Assembly (NCBI GenBank): GCA_031287735.1 | Contig: JAITSO010000008.1 | Span: 1 to 39,347, forward strand | From: Elusimicrobiota bacterium | GTDB taxonomy: Bacteria; Elusimicrobiota; Endomicrobiia; Endomicrobiales; Endomicrobiaceae | Direction: 5' to 3' | DNA length: 39,347 nt | Shown: positions 7,278 through 15,636 of the stretch, piece after piece | Numbering within the stretch: position 1 is the stretch's first letter | How the letters are laid out: every line of letters starts with the position of its first letter | The notes under the pieces: model-generated | What the model was told of the DNA's origin: nothing | The model's input: only the letters and a program-made list of their open reading frames with translations | Database searches by the model: none | Program-made: the position numbers and the translations under genes

Positions 7278-8807
7278 TTAAGAAGCTCCGTAACCGTTGT
7301 CTTTTTTAAATTTTGTAATTTCTTCTTTGATTTCTGCTTTTAGTGCATCGTCAATTTTTGCACTTGAGGAGAGTTTTTTTACAGTTTCAGGATATGTATT
7401 TTTGATATGTTCTATCATCCGCTTTTCAAACGAACTGACTTGTTCAACAGCAATATCGTCAAAAAAACCAGTGGTTACAGCAAAAATTGACAATATTTCA
7501 GATATTTCATCAAAAGGTTTGTATTGGGGTTGTTTTAAAATTTCAGTGATACGCTTGCCTCTCTCAAGACTTTTTAGCGTATCTTCGTCTAAATCGCTTC
7601 CAAATTGTGCAAAAGATTGGAGTTCTCTAAACTGCGAAAGCTCAAGACGTACCGGACCAGCAAATTGTTTCATAGATTTTGTTTGGGCAGCTCCTCCTAC
7701 GCGCGAAACAGAAAGACCCACATTAATAGCAGGACGTATACCGGCATTAAACAAATCAGCCTCAAGATATATCTGACCATCTGTAATAGATACAACATTT
7801 GTGGGTACATAAGCTGATAAGTCGTTACCTTGCGTTTCTATAATTGGAAGAGCTGTGAGGGTTCCGCCACCGTTTTTATCAGACATTCTTGCCGCTCTTT
7901 CTAATAACCTTGAATGTAGGTAAAAAATATCTCCGGGATAAGCTTCGCGACCTGCAGGTCTTTTTATTAAAAGGGAAATTTGTCTGTAAGCCCAAGCATG
8001 TTTTGTGAGATCATCATAAACCACTAAAACATCTTCGCCTTTATCCATAAAATATTCGCCAATCGCACAAGCTGCCAGAGGAGCAATATATTGCATTGAA
8101 GCAGGATCAGAAGCGGTAGCGGCAACAATGACAGTGTAATCTAAAGCACCTTCTTCTTTTAATTTAGCAGTGATACTTGCAAGATTTGATTTTTTCTGAC
8201 CTATGGAACAATAAATGCAGGTAACCTTTTTTAAACCCATATCAAGTTTTTTTTGATTTATAATTGTATCAATGGCAATTGCAGTTTTTCCTGTTCCTCT
8301 ATCTCCGATAATAAGCTGTCTTTGACCTCTACCTATAGGTGTCATAGCATCTATGGCTTTAATTCCAGTTTTGAGCGGTCTATCAACAGAACCTCTCAAA
8401 ATAATTCCGGGAGCAATTTTTTCAACTGGATAATTGACAGAATTTATGTGATTTAGTTCCAAACCGTCGATGGGTTCGCCTAAAGTATTTACTACTCTGC
8501 CCATAAGTTTATCTGAAATTGAAATGCTTAAAATTTTTCCTGTAGCAATTGCTTTCATGCCTTCTGAAAGCTTTCCGCTATTTTTAAGCAAAACAATAGA
8601 AACAGAATCTTCATCTATATTTAAAATAAAACCAACAGAACCATCTTCAAAAGCGATTTCTTCATAATAACCTGCATTGGAAAGACCGGAAGTTTTTACA
8701 ATTTCGTCACCGATAGATTCAACTATTCCAAAATTTATGAGTTCCGGATTAGTTTGCACAGATTGCAATTCTTTTTCAATTTTTTGAATTACTTCACTAA
8801 CATTCAT
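7278..8807 (-). CDS. atpA: F-type ATP synthase alpha subunit
   Basis: Non-catalytic nucleotide-binding subunit of the F1 sector. The 509-residue length is full size. The beta-barrel N-domain is followed by the P-loop GDRGTGKT (residues 168-175) and the family signature PAINVGLSVSRVGGAAQ, with the conserved RPAGREAYPGDIFYLHSRLLERAA before it. The P-loop has glycine where most alpha subunits have glutamine (GDRQTGKT). The start ATG at 8807 is preceded by AAGGAG. Unusually no other ATP synthase gene flanks it: upstream is tRNA-Glu and downstream a gene-free gap, whereas atpH and atpG normally sit on either side. The other subunits must lie elsewhere. The tRNA promoter at 8930-8958 could drive it by read-through. 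Confidence 0.95.
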   Translation of the reverse strand: MNVSEVIQKIEKELQSVQTNPELINFGIVESIGDEIVKTSGLSNAGYYEEIAFEDGSVGFILNIDEDSVSIVLLKNSGKLSEGMKAIATGKILSISISDKLMGRVVNTLGEPIDGLELNHINSVNYPVEKIAPGIILRGSVDRPLKTGIKAIDAMTPIGRGQRQLIIGDRGTGKTAIAIDTIINQKKLDMGLKKVTCIYCSIGQKKSNLASITAKLKEEGALDYTVIVAATASDPASMQYIAPLAACAIGEYFMDKGEDVLVVYDDLTKHAWAYRQISLLIKRPAGREAYPGDIFYLHSRLLERAARMSDKNGGGTLTALPIIETQGNDLSAYVPTNVVSITDGQIYLEADLFNAGIRPAINVGLSVSRVGGAAQTKSMKQFAGPVRLELSQFRELQSFAQFGSDLDEDTLKSLERGKRITEILKQPQYKPFDEISEILSIFAVTTGFFDDIAVEQVSSFEKRMIEHIKNTYPETVKKLSSSAKIDDALKAEIKEEITKFKKDNGYGAS

Positions 8808-8841
8808 AAAGTACTCCTTGTAGTGTATATAAAAAAACTAT

Positions 8842-8915
8842 CGCCGCCAACGGGATTTGAACCCGTGATCTCCGCCTTGAGAGGGCGATGTCCTAAACCG
8901 CTAGACGATGACGGC
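8842..8915 (-). tRNA. tRNA-Glu (anticodon CTC)
   Basis: The minus strand folds into a complete cloverleaf. The 7-bp acceptor stem pairs GCCGTCA with TGGCGGC (one G-U pair), the D arm carries CTAGCGGTTTAGGAC, the anticodon stem-loop is TCGCC-CTCTCAA-GGCGG with CTC as anticodon, and the T arm contains GGGTTCAAATCCC. The discriminator is G and CCA is not encoded. It ends 34 bp before atpA on the same strand. Confidence 0.95.
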
Positions 8916-8929
8916 TTTTGTAGTTGTGA

Positions 8930-8958
8930 ATTGTATTTCATATGGAATATATTTGCAA
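8930..8958 (-). promoter_or_regulatory. Sigma70-type promoter of tRNA-Glu (and possibly atpA)
   Basis: Read on the minus strand, TTGCAA (8958-8953) is followed by exactly 17 bp and then TACAAT (8935-8930). The -10 box ends 14 bp before the first tRNA base, leaving a leader of about seven bases, which is a normal tRNA promoter layout. Because atpA follows the tRNA closely on the same strand it may use the same promoter. Confidence 0.65.
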
Positions 8959-9069
8959 ATTTACGCAAAAACAGTAAAAAACTGATTTGAAACTCTTAAA
9001 AACAGCCAATTTAACTAATTTAACTAGTTTATTCACTAAATTATTGATGCAGATGGAAATGATAATTTT

Positions 9070-9585
9070 TTAATATTTGGTTTTTCTAGATCGTCGTTGA
9101 CGTGAAGGATTAACGGGTTTTTTGTCTTTCCATAAGCCTGCTTTACGACCTCTTGCATTTCTTTCGGCTCTCTCATAGTCTTTTCTATCAGATAATTTAT
9201 TATATTTTTTGTAATTCCAAGCATAACCGTCTTTTACCATCTGTTTATTGATGTTCTTTTTCTTATTGCTGACAACTCCAACTGAACGACCGTATTTATC
9301 AGTATCATATATTTTAACTTCGACCTGTTTGCCTGCTACCATTTTAGTCAAATGTTTTTTGGAGAGATTACCGTAGGCTTGCTTTCTTTCCGGAGCATCT
9401 ATTCCATAAAGCCTAATTTTTTTATTTTGGTTGTTTTTTGTCAAAACAGTTATTGTGTCGCCATCTGATATATTTACAACTTTACCTTTAATTATTTTTT
9501 TCGGTTCTTTGGATGCAAATGCAAAACAAGTAAAAAGCAGACAAGAAATAAAAGCAAAAAGTTGCTTTTTGTCTAAAATTTTCAC
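9070..9585 (-). CDS. Secreted thermonuclease (SNase family)
   Basis: A 171-residue staphylococcal-nuclease-like endonuclease for DNA and RNA. A signal sequence (residues 1-25, hydrophobic LFAFISCLLFTCFAFA) precedes an OB-fold. The catalytic and calcium-site residues are all recognisable: D43 in DGDT, R58 in IRLYGIDAPE, D63, E66, and R100 in DKYGRSVG. The lysine/arginine-rich tail (PVNPSRQRRSRK) is usual for these proteins. The start is GTG at 9585 with AAGGT upstream. That GTG overlaps the TGA stop of the small gene at 9582-9743 (GTGA), so translation of the two is likely coupled. It probably acts in the periplasm or outside the cell in nucleic-acid scavenging; that role is inference. Confidence 0.9.
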   Translation of the reverse strand: MKILDKKQLFAFISCLLFTCFAFASKEPKKIIKGKVVNISDGDTITVLTKNNQNKKIRLYGIDAPERKQAYGNLSKKHLTKMVAGKQVEVKIYDTDKYGRSVGVVSNKKKNINKQMVKDGYAWNYKKYNKLSDRKDYERAERNARGRKAGLWKDKKPVNPSRQRRSRKTKY

Positions 9586-9743
9586 TTTTTTGATACCTTA
9601 AAAATAGATAATACAAGCCTACCTATTTTCCTTTCTATTCCAGATTTTGTTGTTGGAATTCCAGTCTTTCTGGCAATTTTTTGTCTAGCAGATGATATTC
9701 CTAATGCTCTTTTCCAAGAAAAAGAAAAACCGTATTTTTTCAT
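9582..9743 (-). CDS. Small basic protein, 53 aa, coupled to the thermonuclease gene
   Basis: An ATG at 9743 preceded by AAAAGGAG at good spacing opens a 53-codon frame. It begins MKKYGFSFSWKRALGISSAR and continues with QKIARKTGIPTTKSGIERKI and GRLVLSIFKVSKK. The protein is strongly basic, with no acidic residue except one glutamate and no signal peptide or membrane segment. The layout (SWKRALGIS, then arginine/lysine-rich, then KxGIPxTKSGxxRKIGR) resembles, from memory, a family of conserved ~50-residue basic proteins of unknown function in other bacteria; this was not checked. Its TGA overlaps the GTG start of the nuclease by four bases, strong evidence that it is a real gene. The PH-like gene ends 40 bp upstream. 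Function unknown; nucleic-acid binding is a guess from charge. Confidence 0.8.
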   Translation of the reverse strand: MKKYGFSFSWKRALGISSARQKIARKTGIPTTKSGIERKIGRLVLSIFKVSKK

Positions 9744-9783
9744 TTTACACTCCTTTTAAGCTCTTGAAGTTATTTACAAAACC

Positions 9784-10302
9784 TTAAGTTTTGCTATTGT
9801 TAACTGCTTTGCTGTAAAAAATATTAAATAACATTTTCCAACGCATAAAATCATAAAATGCCTTTTGACGCATAGTGCCTTTGTCAGGAAAATTGAAAAC
9901 ATAGTTCTTTACGGTTGTGCTTCTTTTATTTTGAAGTTGGATTATAGCTGTTTTGTCATCAAATATTTTTCGTATAATGCTTTTGTATTCATGGCTTACA
10001 GTTGCTCTGCTGCTTAGAAAAATAGCTCTTTTATTAGTTATAACCAAAAATCCTGCATCAGTTTTACAAAAAACTTCACATATAGGACAATACGCTTGCT
10101 CATCTTTTTCTAATACTATTTCTTCAATTACCAAAGGATCATAATCGCCGTTTAAATAACGCAATATATCGTTTTCAAATTTCTGATCCAATTCTGATTT
10201 TTCTTGTTTCCGCTTTACGTATCTATCTCTCTCCGGACTAATGAAACACATAAGCCAAAAAATAAACAACACGAATACTGCTATTCCCGCTACAACTGCC
10301 AT
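9784..10302 (-). CDS. Membrane-anchored PH-like domain protein, function unknown
   Basis: A 172-residue protein with one N-terminal membrane helix (MAVVAGIAVFVLFIFWLMCF), a charged linker (residues 22-45), and a C-terminal domain in which GFLVITNKRAIFLSS is followed by strands ending VFNFPDK. A 'ITNKRAIF' strand followed by a residue that sets a threshold is typical of bacterial PH-like domains that bind membranes or proteins. A pair of cysteines in AYCPIC precedes it. The frame is open 28 codons further upstream, but AAGGAG at 10311-10316 lies eight bases before the ATG at 10302, so that start is preferred. It leads a minus-strand set with the 53-aa protein and the thermonuclease. No specific function can be assigned. 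Confidence 0.75.
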   Translation of the reverse strand: MAVVAGIAVFVLFIFWLMCFISPERDRYVKRKQEKSELDQKFENDILRYLNGDYDPLVIEEIVLEKDEQAYCPICEVFCKTDAGFLVITNKRAIFLSSRATVSHEYKSIIRKIFDDKTAIIQLQNKRSTTVKNYVFNFPDKGTMRQKAFYDFMRWKMLFNIFYSKAVNNSKT

Positions 10303-10310
10303 TTTAAATT

Positions 10311-10316
10311 CTCCTT
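10311..10316 (-). promoter_or_regulatory. Ribosome binding site deciding the start of the PH-like gene
   Basis: AAGGAG on the minus strand, eight bases upstream of the ATG at 10302. The longer in-frame start at 10386 has no comparable site, and the extra 28 residues would place a charged segment ahead of the membrane helix. Confidence 0.65.
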
Positions 10317-10497
10317 GGAGGCGTGTTTGGAGCATGCTTAAAGCGTGCAATGAAGCAAATTTTGAATCTATTTCTTTGAATTGCAATCAAAATAAGGGTT
10401 TTTTACTAAAACTACTCAAGCGCCAATGCATTTTGACAACCTTTTGATTTTTTTGTTACGGTTCAACAACAATCGTTACCTTATTTTGCAAATTATA

Positions 10498-10570
<73 letters not shown>

Positions 10571-10588
10571 AATTACTTCAATTGTTTA

Positions 10589-11692
10589 TCAAATGCTAGC
10601 TTTTTCCAACATAATAACAGCTATTTCACTTGTATTTCCAAGCCTCATAGGTGGTCCCCAAAGTCTTGTGCCTGATGTTATATACATAAAAGAATTGCTG
10701 TTTTTATATAATCCATAATTGTATTTCATTAAACGTCTTATTATCTCAAAAGGTGGGATTTGCCCTGCATGGGTATGTCCTGAAAGTTGTATTATATTTG
10801 CTTTTTCTTGCGATGCAATATCAAAACTCTCAGGTCTATGGCTTAAAAAAAGCGTTGGCAAATCATTATTTATTGATGAAAAACTTTTAGCAATTGCTTT
10901 TTGACGCTTATAATCGACATCATTTATTCCAGCAATATTTATAACATCTTTAACTGTAAAATTTTCGTTCTTCAAAACTTTAAACCCTAGTTTAGACATC
11001 ATAGAAAAGTAAGCTTTTGTTCTTGTGTAGTATTCATGGTTTCCTGTAATCGCATAAACACCATAAGGTGCTTTTAATTTCGCAAAACCATAGTTATGAA
11101 ATTTATCATCTTTATTTATGTCTGTGTCGATAACATCACCAGTTATAGCTATCATATCTGGTTTTAAAGACATAGCTTTATCAAAAATTTTGTTTATTGT
11201 TTTAGCCGATGTAAAAGCATTGATATGAATATCTGATAAAAGCACTACTTTTAAAGAATTTACCCCAAGATTAGGAACTTCAATTTTTACTTCTTTAACT
11301 CTCAAAATGAAAACAAAGTTTAACAAAGCCCAAGCACAAAAAATAAGGCTTAACAACACAGCAAATTTGGTGGAATAAACTTTAAAATTATTGACTTTAA
11401 AAGCGATAGAATTTACGAGGTTTAAAACATCAATTGCAATGAAAACTGTAAAAGTGATAGCCCAAACACCCATGCAAATGTAACCTAAAGGCGAGATATT
11501 TGTAAGAACAGGAATGTACTTTCTGGTTCCAAAAAAAGACAAAATGCTTAAAAGCATCATAGTCATCGATAATATATATAGAAGTTTAGCGTAATTTTGA
11601 GAGATATTTAAAGCTGAATTTATTCTCCACGAAATATAAAAATGACTTACAGAAAAAACAATAAATGATGTAAAAAACATCAACGTTTTCAT
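10589..11692 (-). CDS. Membrane metallophosphoesterase (YkuE/YaeI-like)
   Basis: A 367-residue calcineurin-like phosphohydrolase. The first ~135 residues hold four hydrophobic membrane segments (about 4-21, 36-54, 70-95 and 108-131). The catalytic domain follows with the complete metal-binding set: LLSDIHI (D154, H156), ITGDVID (D186), ITGNHEYY (N218, H219), LSHRP, and SGHTHAGQ near residue 305. Related proteins hydrolyse phosphoesters such as UDP-linked lipid intermediates or act on membrane lipids; the substrate here is unknown. The start ATG at 11692 is preceded by GAGG. It lies alone on the minus strand between tRNA-Ala and a DUF4416-like gene, 117 bp from the latter. Confidence 0.9.
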   Translation of the reverse strand: MKTLMFFTSFIVFSVSHFYISWRINSALNISQNYAKLLYILSMTMMLLSILSFFGTRKYIPVLTNISPLGYICMGVWAITFTVFIAIDVLNLVNSIAFKVNNFKVYSTKFAVLLSLIFCAWALLNFVFILRVKEVKIEVPNLGVNSLKVVLLSDIHINAFTSAKTINKIFDKAMSLKPDMIAITGDVIDTDINKDDKFHNYGFAKLKAPYGVYAITGNHEYYTRTKAYFSMMSKLGFKVLKNENFTVKDVINIAGINDVDYKRQKAIAKSFSSINNDLPTLFLSHRPESFDIASQEKANIIQLSGHTHAGQIPPFEIIRRLMKYNYGLYKNSNSFMYITSGTRLWGPPMRLGNTSEIAVIMLEKASI

Positions 11693-11809
11693 ACCGCCTC
11701 TTTTTGGTATTGTTGCAAAATCTATAAAAGTCGCTGGGTTTTTAAGAAAATGTGTTTAAAAGAAAAATAGCATTGCCAGCCGTTGATTTGTTTTCCTAAA
11801 AATAAAATT

Positions 11810-12343
11810 TTATGCATTGAGTGCTCGTAAAGACTTTAATAAATCCAAACGAGCTTTTGTAAAGAAATTTACAGCTATTTTGGATAGGTAATCAGGATAA
11901 GACCAAGGAAGTTTTATAAACCCAGTTTTTTTATATATTGTAGTAACTTCTCCATAAATTCCTTTTGAAAGGTAAATTCTGTGGCTGTAATTTTTTGTAG
12001 TGGCAAGTATGATGTTTGCAGCGGTAACATAACCAGGATCTATATTTATTTTTCTGTTTGAATTTTGAGCAAGACCGTCCTCTACTGAATTTGTAAATAC
12101 TTTTATTCCGGCAAGCTCATCTTCAAGTATTAAATTTTTAAAAGAAACCCAAAAACGGCTCAAATTTTTGCCCATTTCAGGTTCATAGTAATTTGAAAAA
12201 TCAAAAGACATAACTTCGCTTTTAAAATCAATAGTTCCGAACTTTCCTTCAAGATGTTTGAAAGCTTGTTCTTCAATAGACTGGTCAGATGAGATTATTC
12301 CGCAAAATAACTTCACGCTTTTAGGTTTTCCGATTGTTCCCAT
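11810..12343 (-). CDS. DUF4416-family protein
   Basis: A 177-residue soluble protein with no signal or membrane segment. The features match what I know of DUF4416: VKLFCGIISSD at the start, FDFSNYYEPEMGKNLSRFWV at about residues 48-67, IKVFTNSVED, the strongly conserved NIDPGYVTAANIILATTKN near residues 99-117, HRIYLSKGIYGE and LPWSYPDY. The family is widespread in anaerobes and deep-branching Gram-negatives and has no established function. The start ATG at 12343 directly follows TAAGAGGAAT on its strand. The plus-strand secreted-protein gene diverges 92 bp away. Nothing in the neighbourhood indicates a role. Confidence 0.8.
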   Translation of the reverse strand: MGTIGKPKSVKLFCGIISSDQSIEEQAFKHLEGKFGTIDFKSEVMSFDFSNYYEPEMGKNLSRFWVSFKNLILEDELAGIKVFTNSVEDGLAQNSNRKINIDPGYVTAANIILATTKNYSHRIYLSKGIYGEVTTIYKKTGFIKLPWSYPDYLSKIAVNFFTKARLDLLKSLRALNA

Positions 12344-12435
12344 TATTCCTCTTATTATCCGAAATTGCGTTATAAATTTTACTACAAGAAATTAAAATTG
12401 TAAACTGCACGCGGATTTTATTTAGGAACCTGAAT

Positions 12436-12921
12436 ATGTTAAAAACTTTTACATTGCTGCTATCATTGTTTGCTTTTGCAGTAGCAGCATTTGCTCAAAC
12501 TTATCAAGAAGGCAGCGACTACACAGTATCGTTTACAGAAAAACCAGCAGGTTATGCTTGTGTATTGCATATAAATTTTTCAAACACTACTACTACTTCT
12601 CATGAGAAAGTATTGGAAGCTTTAAAACATCAATTAACTATCTATGGAAACAAATTTGTGCATAACTCAAAGATGAAAAACGCAAATATAATAGGATCCG
12701 CTTGGTATTTTAATGAAACAACAGGCGAAAATACAAAAATTAAGTTTCAAGATGATTTAGGTTCTTATGTGTGGTTTAGTAGAGAAAAAAGGGTAATACC
12801 TTTCCCAACTTATATTGCACTCCTCAAAAAAAGCAAAAAAACAAAATTAGCAAAAGAAAAAAGAAACAAAAGAATAAATAAAGCATTAAAACAACAGCAA
12901 TCTGCAACCAAAAGTACTTAA
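12436..12921 (+). CDS. Secreted protein of unknown function with lysine-rich tail
   Basis: A 161-residue protein that I do not recognise. Residues 1-20 are a clear signal peptide (LLLSLFAFAVAAFA, cut probably before QTYQ). The mature part has about 100 residues of mixed strands with no cysteine pair or known motif, apart from one serine/threonine-rich stretch (NTTTTSHEK). The last ~40 residues are an extremely basic tail (KKSKKTKLAKEKRNKRINKA) that could bind nucleic acid, LPS or peptidoglycan. The spacing from the transketolase gene is about 80 bp, so it may be transcribed separately. It could be an envelope-associated protein; that is only a localisation inference. Confidence 0.65.
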   Translation: MLKTFTLLLSLFAFAVAAFAQTYQEGSDYTVSFTEKPAGYACVLHINFSNTTTTSHEKVLEALKHQLTIYGNKFVHNSKMKNANIIGSAWYFNETTGENTKIKFQDDLGSYVWFSREKRVIPFPTYIALLKKSKKTKLAKEKRNKRINKALKQQQSATKST

Positions 12922-13000
12922 AAGCTTTCTTGTATGATAGAAAAGCATAAAACGCCATTGCACATAAATCATACGAGGCTAATCCTATAGGAGAGATTTT

Positions 13001-13951
13001 ATGATAGAAGTTTTAGGAAATAAAGCTACAAGATATGGTTTTGGCGATGCTCTTTTAGAACTTGGAAAAAAAAATCCGAAAATTTTCGTTTTAGGAGCCG
13101 ATACAGCGGCTTCAGTTTCTATAGATGGTTTTGCAAAAGCCTTTCCAGACAGATTTATAAATGTAGGTATAGCAGAATCCAATTTGATAGGAATGTCTGC
13201 TGGTCTTGCTGTTGCTGGGTTCATTCCTTTTGCCGCTACTTATGGAGTTTTCGCTTCAGGAAGACCTTGGGAACAAATCAGAACCACTGTGTGTTACTCT
13301 AATTTAAATGTAAAAATTGGTGGTTCGCACTCAGGATTACTAGTCGGACCTGATGGCGCCACGCATCAAGCTTTAGAGGAAATTGCAATTATGCGTGTTT
13401 TGCCAAAAATGAAAGTTATAGTTCCCTGCGATTACACTGAAACAAAAAAAGCTGTTATGGCAAGTGCTTATTGCAATGGGCCAATTTACATAAGGTATGG
13501 TAGAGAAAATACTCCAATATTTACAAAAGATGGTGATTTTTTCGAGATAGGCAAAGCAAACGTTTTAGTCCAAGGAAATGACGTTGCTATCATTGCCTGC
13601 GGAACGCTTGTTTACGAAGCTCTGTCGGCAAACGATATTTTAGAAAAAAAAGGCATTAAAGCAAGAGTTATAAACATGCACACCATTAAACCAATAGACG
13701 AAAAAGCGATTATTGCAGCTGCAAGTGAATGTAAAGCTATAGTAACTGCTGAAGAACACCAGATACATGCAGGTTTAGGGTCAGCTGTTTCAGAAGTTAT
13801 TGTGAAAAAATACCCGGTTCCTGTAGAAATGGTTGCCGTAAACGATACTTTTGGCGAATCGGATACTGGTTCGCATTTGATGGAAAAATTCGGATTAAAA
13901 GATGTAAATATTGTCCAAGCAGCAATTAAAGCTTTGGAGAGAAAATTTTAG
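13001..13951 (+). CDS. Transketolase, C-terminal (pyrimidine-binding) subunit
   Basis: The C-terminal half of a split transketolase: 316 residues covering the pyrimidine-binding domain and the regulatory C-domain. Motifs include VLGADTAASV, INVGIAESNLIGMSAGLA (the glutamate that activates thiamine diphosphate), FAATYGVFASGRPWEQIR, GGSHSGLLVGPDGATHQALE, and the C-domain segments VYEALSAN and TAEEHQIHAGLGSAV. The enzyme moves two-carbon units in the non-oxidative pentose phosphate pathway. In split forms the N-terminal thiamine-binding subunit gene is usually directly upstream, but here the upstream neighbour is the lysine-rich secreted protein. GGAGAG precedes the ATG. The partner must be elsewhere on the chromosome. 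Confidence 0.9.
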   Translation: MIEVLGNKATRYGFGDALLELGKKNPKIFVLGADTAASVSIDGFAKAFPDRFINVGIAESNLIGMSAGLAVAGFIPFAATYGVFASGRPWEQIRTTVCYSNLNVKIGGSHSGLLVGPDGATHQALEEIAIMRVLPKMKVIVPCDYTETKKAVMASAYCNGPIYIRYGRENTPIFTKDGDFFEIGKANVLVQGNDVAIIACGTLVYEALSANDILEKKGIKARVINMHTIKPIDEKAIIAAASECKAIVTAEEHQIHAGLGSAVSEVIVKKYPVPVEMVAVNDTFGESDTGSHLMEKFGLKDVNIVQAAIKALERKF

Positions 13952-14038
13952 TGGTTTTTATAGTCGAAATCGGGAATTTCTAAGAAATTTCATCAATGTG
14001 CTTCGTATATGGTCAATAGAATCGCAAAAAGAGGCAAA

Positions 14039-15619
14039 ATGTCAAAATATATTTTTATTACCGGCGGCGTAGTAAGTTCTTTAGGAAAAGGAATATCTGG
14101 TGCAAGTATCGGAAAACTGCTGCAATTGCGCGGGTTTAAAGTGAATATGATAAAGTTTGACCCTTACATAAACGTGGATCCAGGAACAATGAATCCTTAT
14201 CAGCATGGAGAAGTTTTTGTGACAGTTGACGGTGCGGAATCAGATTTAGATTTAGGAACTTACGAAAGGTTTTTAGACATTTACACAAGTAAAGCTAATA
14301 CAAACACTGCTGGGTCAATTTATCAAACAGTAATAGACAATGAAAGACGTGGCAATTATAATGGCGATACAGTTCAAGTTATTCCACATATTACAGACGA
14401 AATAAAAAAACGCTTTCTTGCATTTAAAAACACATACGACATCACAATAATTGAAATAGGTGGCACTATTGGAGATATCGAAAGTTTACCGTTTATAGAA
14501 GCTGCCAGGCAGTTTCAATTGGAAAATAAAAAAGACGTTTTAAGTATTCACGTTTCTTATATTCCCTACATTGCAGGTGCTCATGAGTTAAAAACAAAAC
14601 CTACACAACATTCTGTAAACAAACTCAGAGAAATAGGAATTTCCCCCGATATTATAATTTGCAGAACCGAACATTGTCTTGACGAAGCTATTAGAAAAAA
14701 GATCTCGCTTTTTTGCAGTGTAGAAAAAGATTGTGTTTTAGAAGCTCTCGACGCGTCTTCAATCTATTATATCCCTGAAAATCTCCACAAGCAAAATGCT
14801 GATGCTTTAATAATGAAAAAACTTAACATAAAACCAAAAAATAAGATTGACAATGCATGGTTTGCCAGAATAAAAAAAATAGAAACTTTCACTAAAAAAG
14901 TAAAAATCGCAATTGTTGGCAAATATGTAAACTTAAGGGATGCTTACAAATCTATAGTAGAATCTTTAAAAATTGCCGCCGCTCATCTAAATGTTCAACC
15001 GGAAATTTCTTACATAAACTCACAAGACAAGAATTTAATCACTAAACTTGAGGGTTTTGCTGGTATTCTTGTTCCTGGCGGGTTTGGAAAAAGAGGTGTA
15101 GATGGGAAAATTAAAGCTATAAGTTATGCCAGAGAAAACAAAATTCCTTTTCTTGGAATTTGTCTTGGGATGCAGTGTAGTGTCATAGAAGCAGCAAGAA
15201 ATTTAGCAAAACTCAAAAACGCAGATTCAACAGAGTTTAACGCTAATACGAAATTTCCAGTGATAAAGTTTCTTGAAGAACAAAAAAATATTGAATATCG
15301 TGGGGCAACTATGAGGCTTGGAAGTTATAAATCTAATATATTAAAAAATTCTTTAGCTTATAGTTTGTACAAAACGACAGAAATTGCGGAAAGACACAGA
15401 CATAGGTATGAAATGAACCCAGAATTTGTAGATATTCTTAAAGAAGCAGGTCTAAAAGTGACAGCTTACCATAAGGATATTTTGCCAGAAATTGTAGAAA
15501 TAGCAAATCATCCGTTTTTTATTGGAGTTCAATTTCACCCAGAATTTGGTTCGAGATTAACAAAACCGCATCCACTTTTTAGAGGTTTTGTAAGTGCAGC
15601 TTTAGAAAAACATAAATAA
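14039..15619 (+). CDS. pyrG: CTP synthase
   Basis: Makes CTP from UTP, ATP and glutamine. The 526-residue protein has the synthase domain first (KYIFITGGVVSSLGKGI, DPYINVDPGTMNP, EIGGTIGDIES) and a class I glutaminase domain after about residue 285 with the nucleophile cysteine in LGICLGMQC and the histidine-glutamate pair in FHPEFGSR. An in-frame ATG exists ten codons earlier at 14009, but AGAGG lies just before the ATG at 14039 and all homologues begin with this K-Y-I-F-I-T-G-G segment, so the later start is chosen. The autotransporter gene follows after 17 bp. Confidence 0.95.
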   Translation: MSKYIFITGGVVSSLGKGISGASIGKLLQLRGFKVNMIKFDPYINVDPGTMNPYQHGEVFVTVDGAESDLDLGTYERFLDIYTSKANTNTAGSIYQTVIDNERRGNYNGDTVQVIPHITDEIKKRFLAFKNTYDITIIEIGGTIGDIESLPFIEAARQFQLENKKDVLSIHVSYIPYIAGAHELKTKPTQHSVNKLREIGISPDIIICRTEHCLDEAIRKKISLFCSVEKDCVLEALDASSIYYIPENLHKQNADALIMKKLNIKPKNKIDNAWFARIKKIETFTKKVKIAIVGKYVNLRDAYKSIVESLKIAAAHLNVQPEISYINSQDKNLITKLEGFAGILVPGGFGKRGVDGKIKAISYARENKIPFLGICLGMQCSVIEAARNLAKLKNADSTEFNANTKFPVIKFLEEQKNIEYRGATMRLGSYKSNILKNSLAYSLYKTTEIAERHRHRYEMNPEFVDILKEAGLKVTAYHKDILPEIVEIANHPFFIGVQFHPEFGSRLTKPHPLFRGFVSAALEKHK

Positions 15620-15636
15620 TTTGGAGGAAGTTTTAA

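Noticed and set aside
8754-8990. A plus-strand open frame across the tRNA-Glu region with SPPTGFEPVISALRGRC-like peptide
   Set aside because: It is the antisense of the tRNA gene and the atpA start; this peptide is a well-known false product of tRNA regions.
10433-10461. A promoter for tRNA-Ala from TTGACA at 10433
   Set aside because: At the right spacing the -10 would be TTACGG-like and would lie too far from the tRNA; no good -10 was found.
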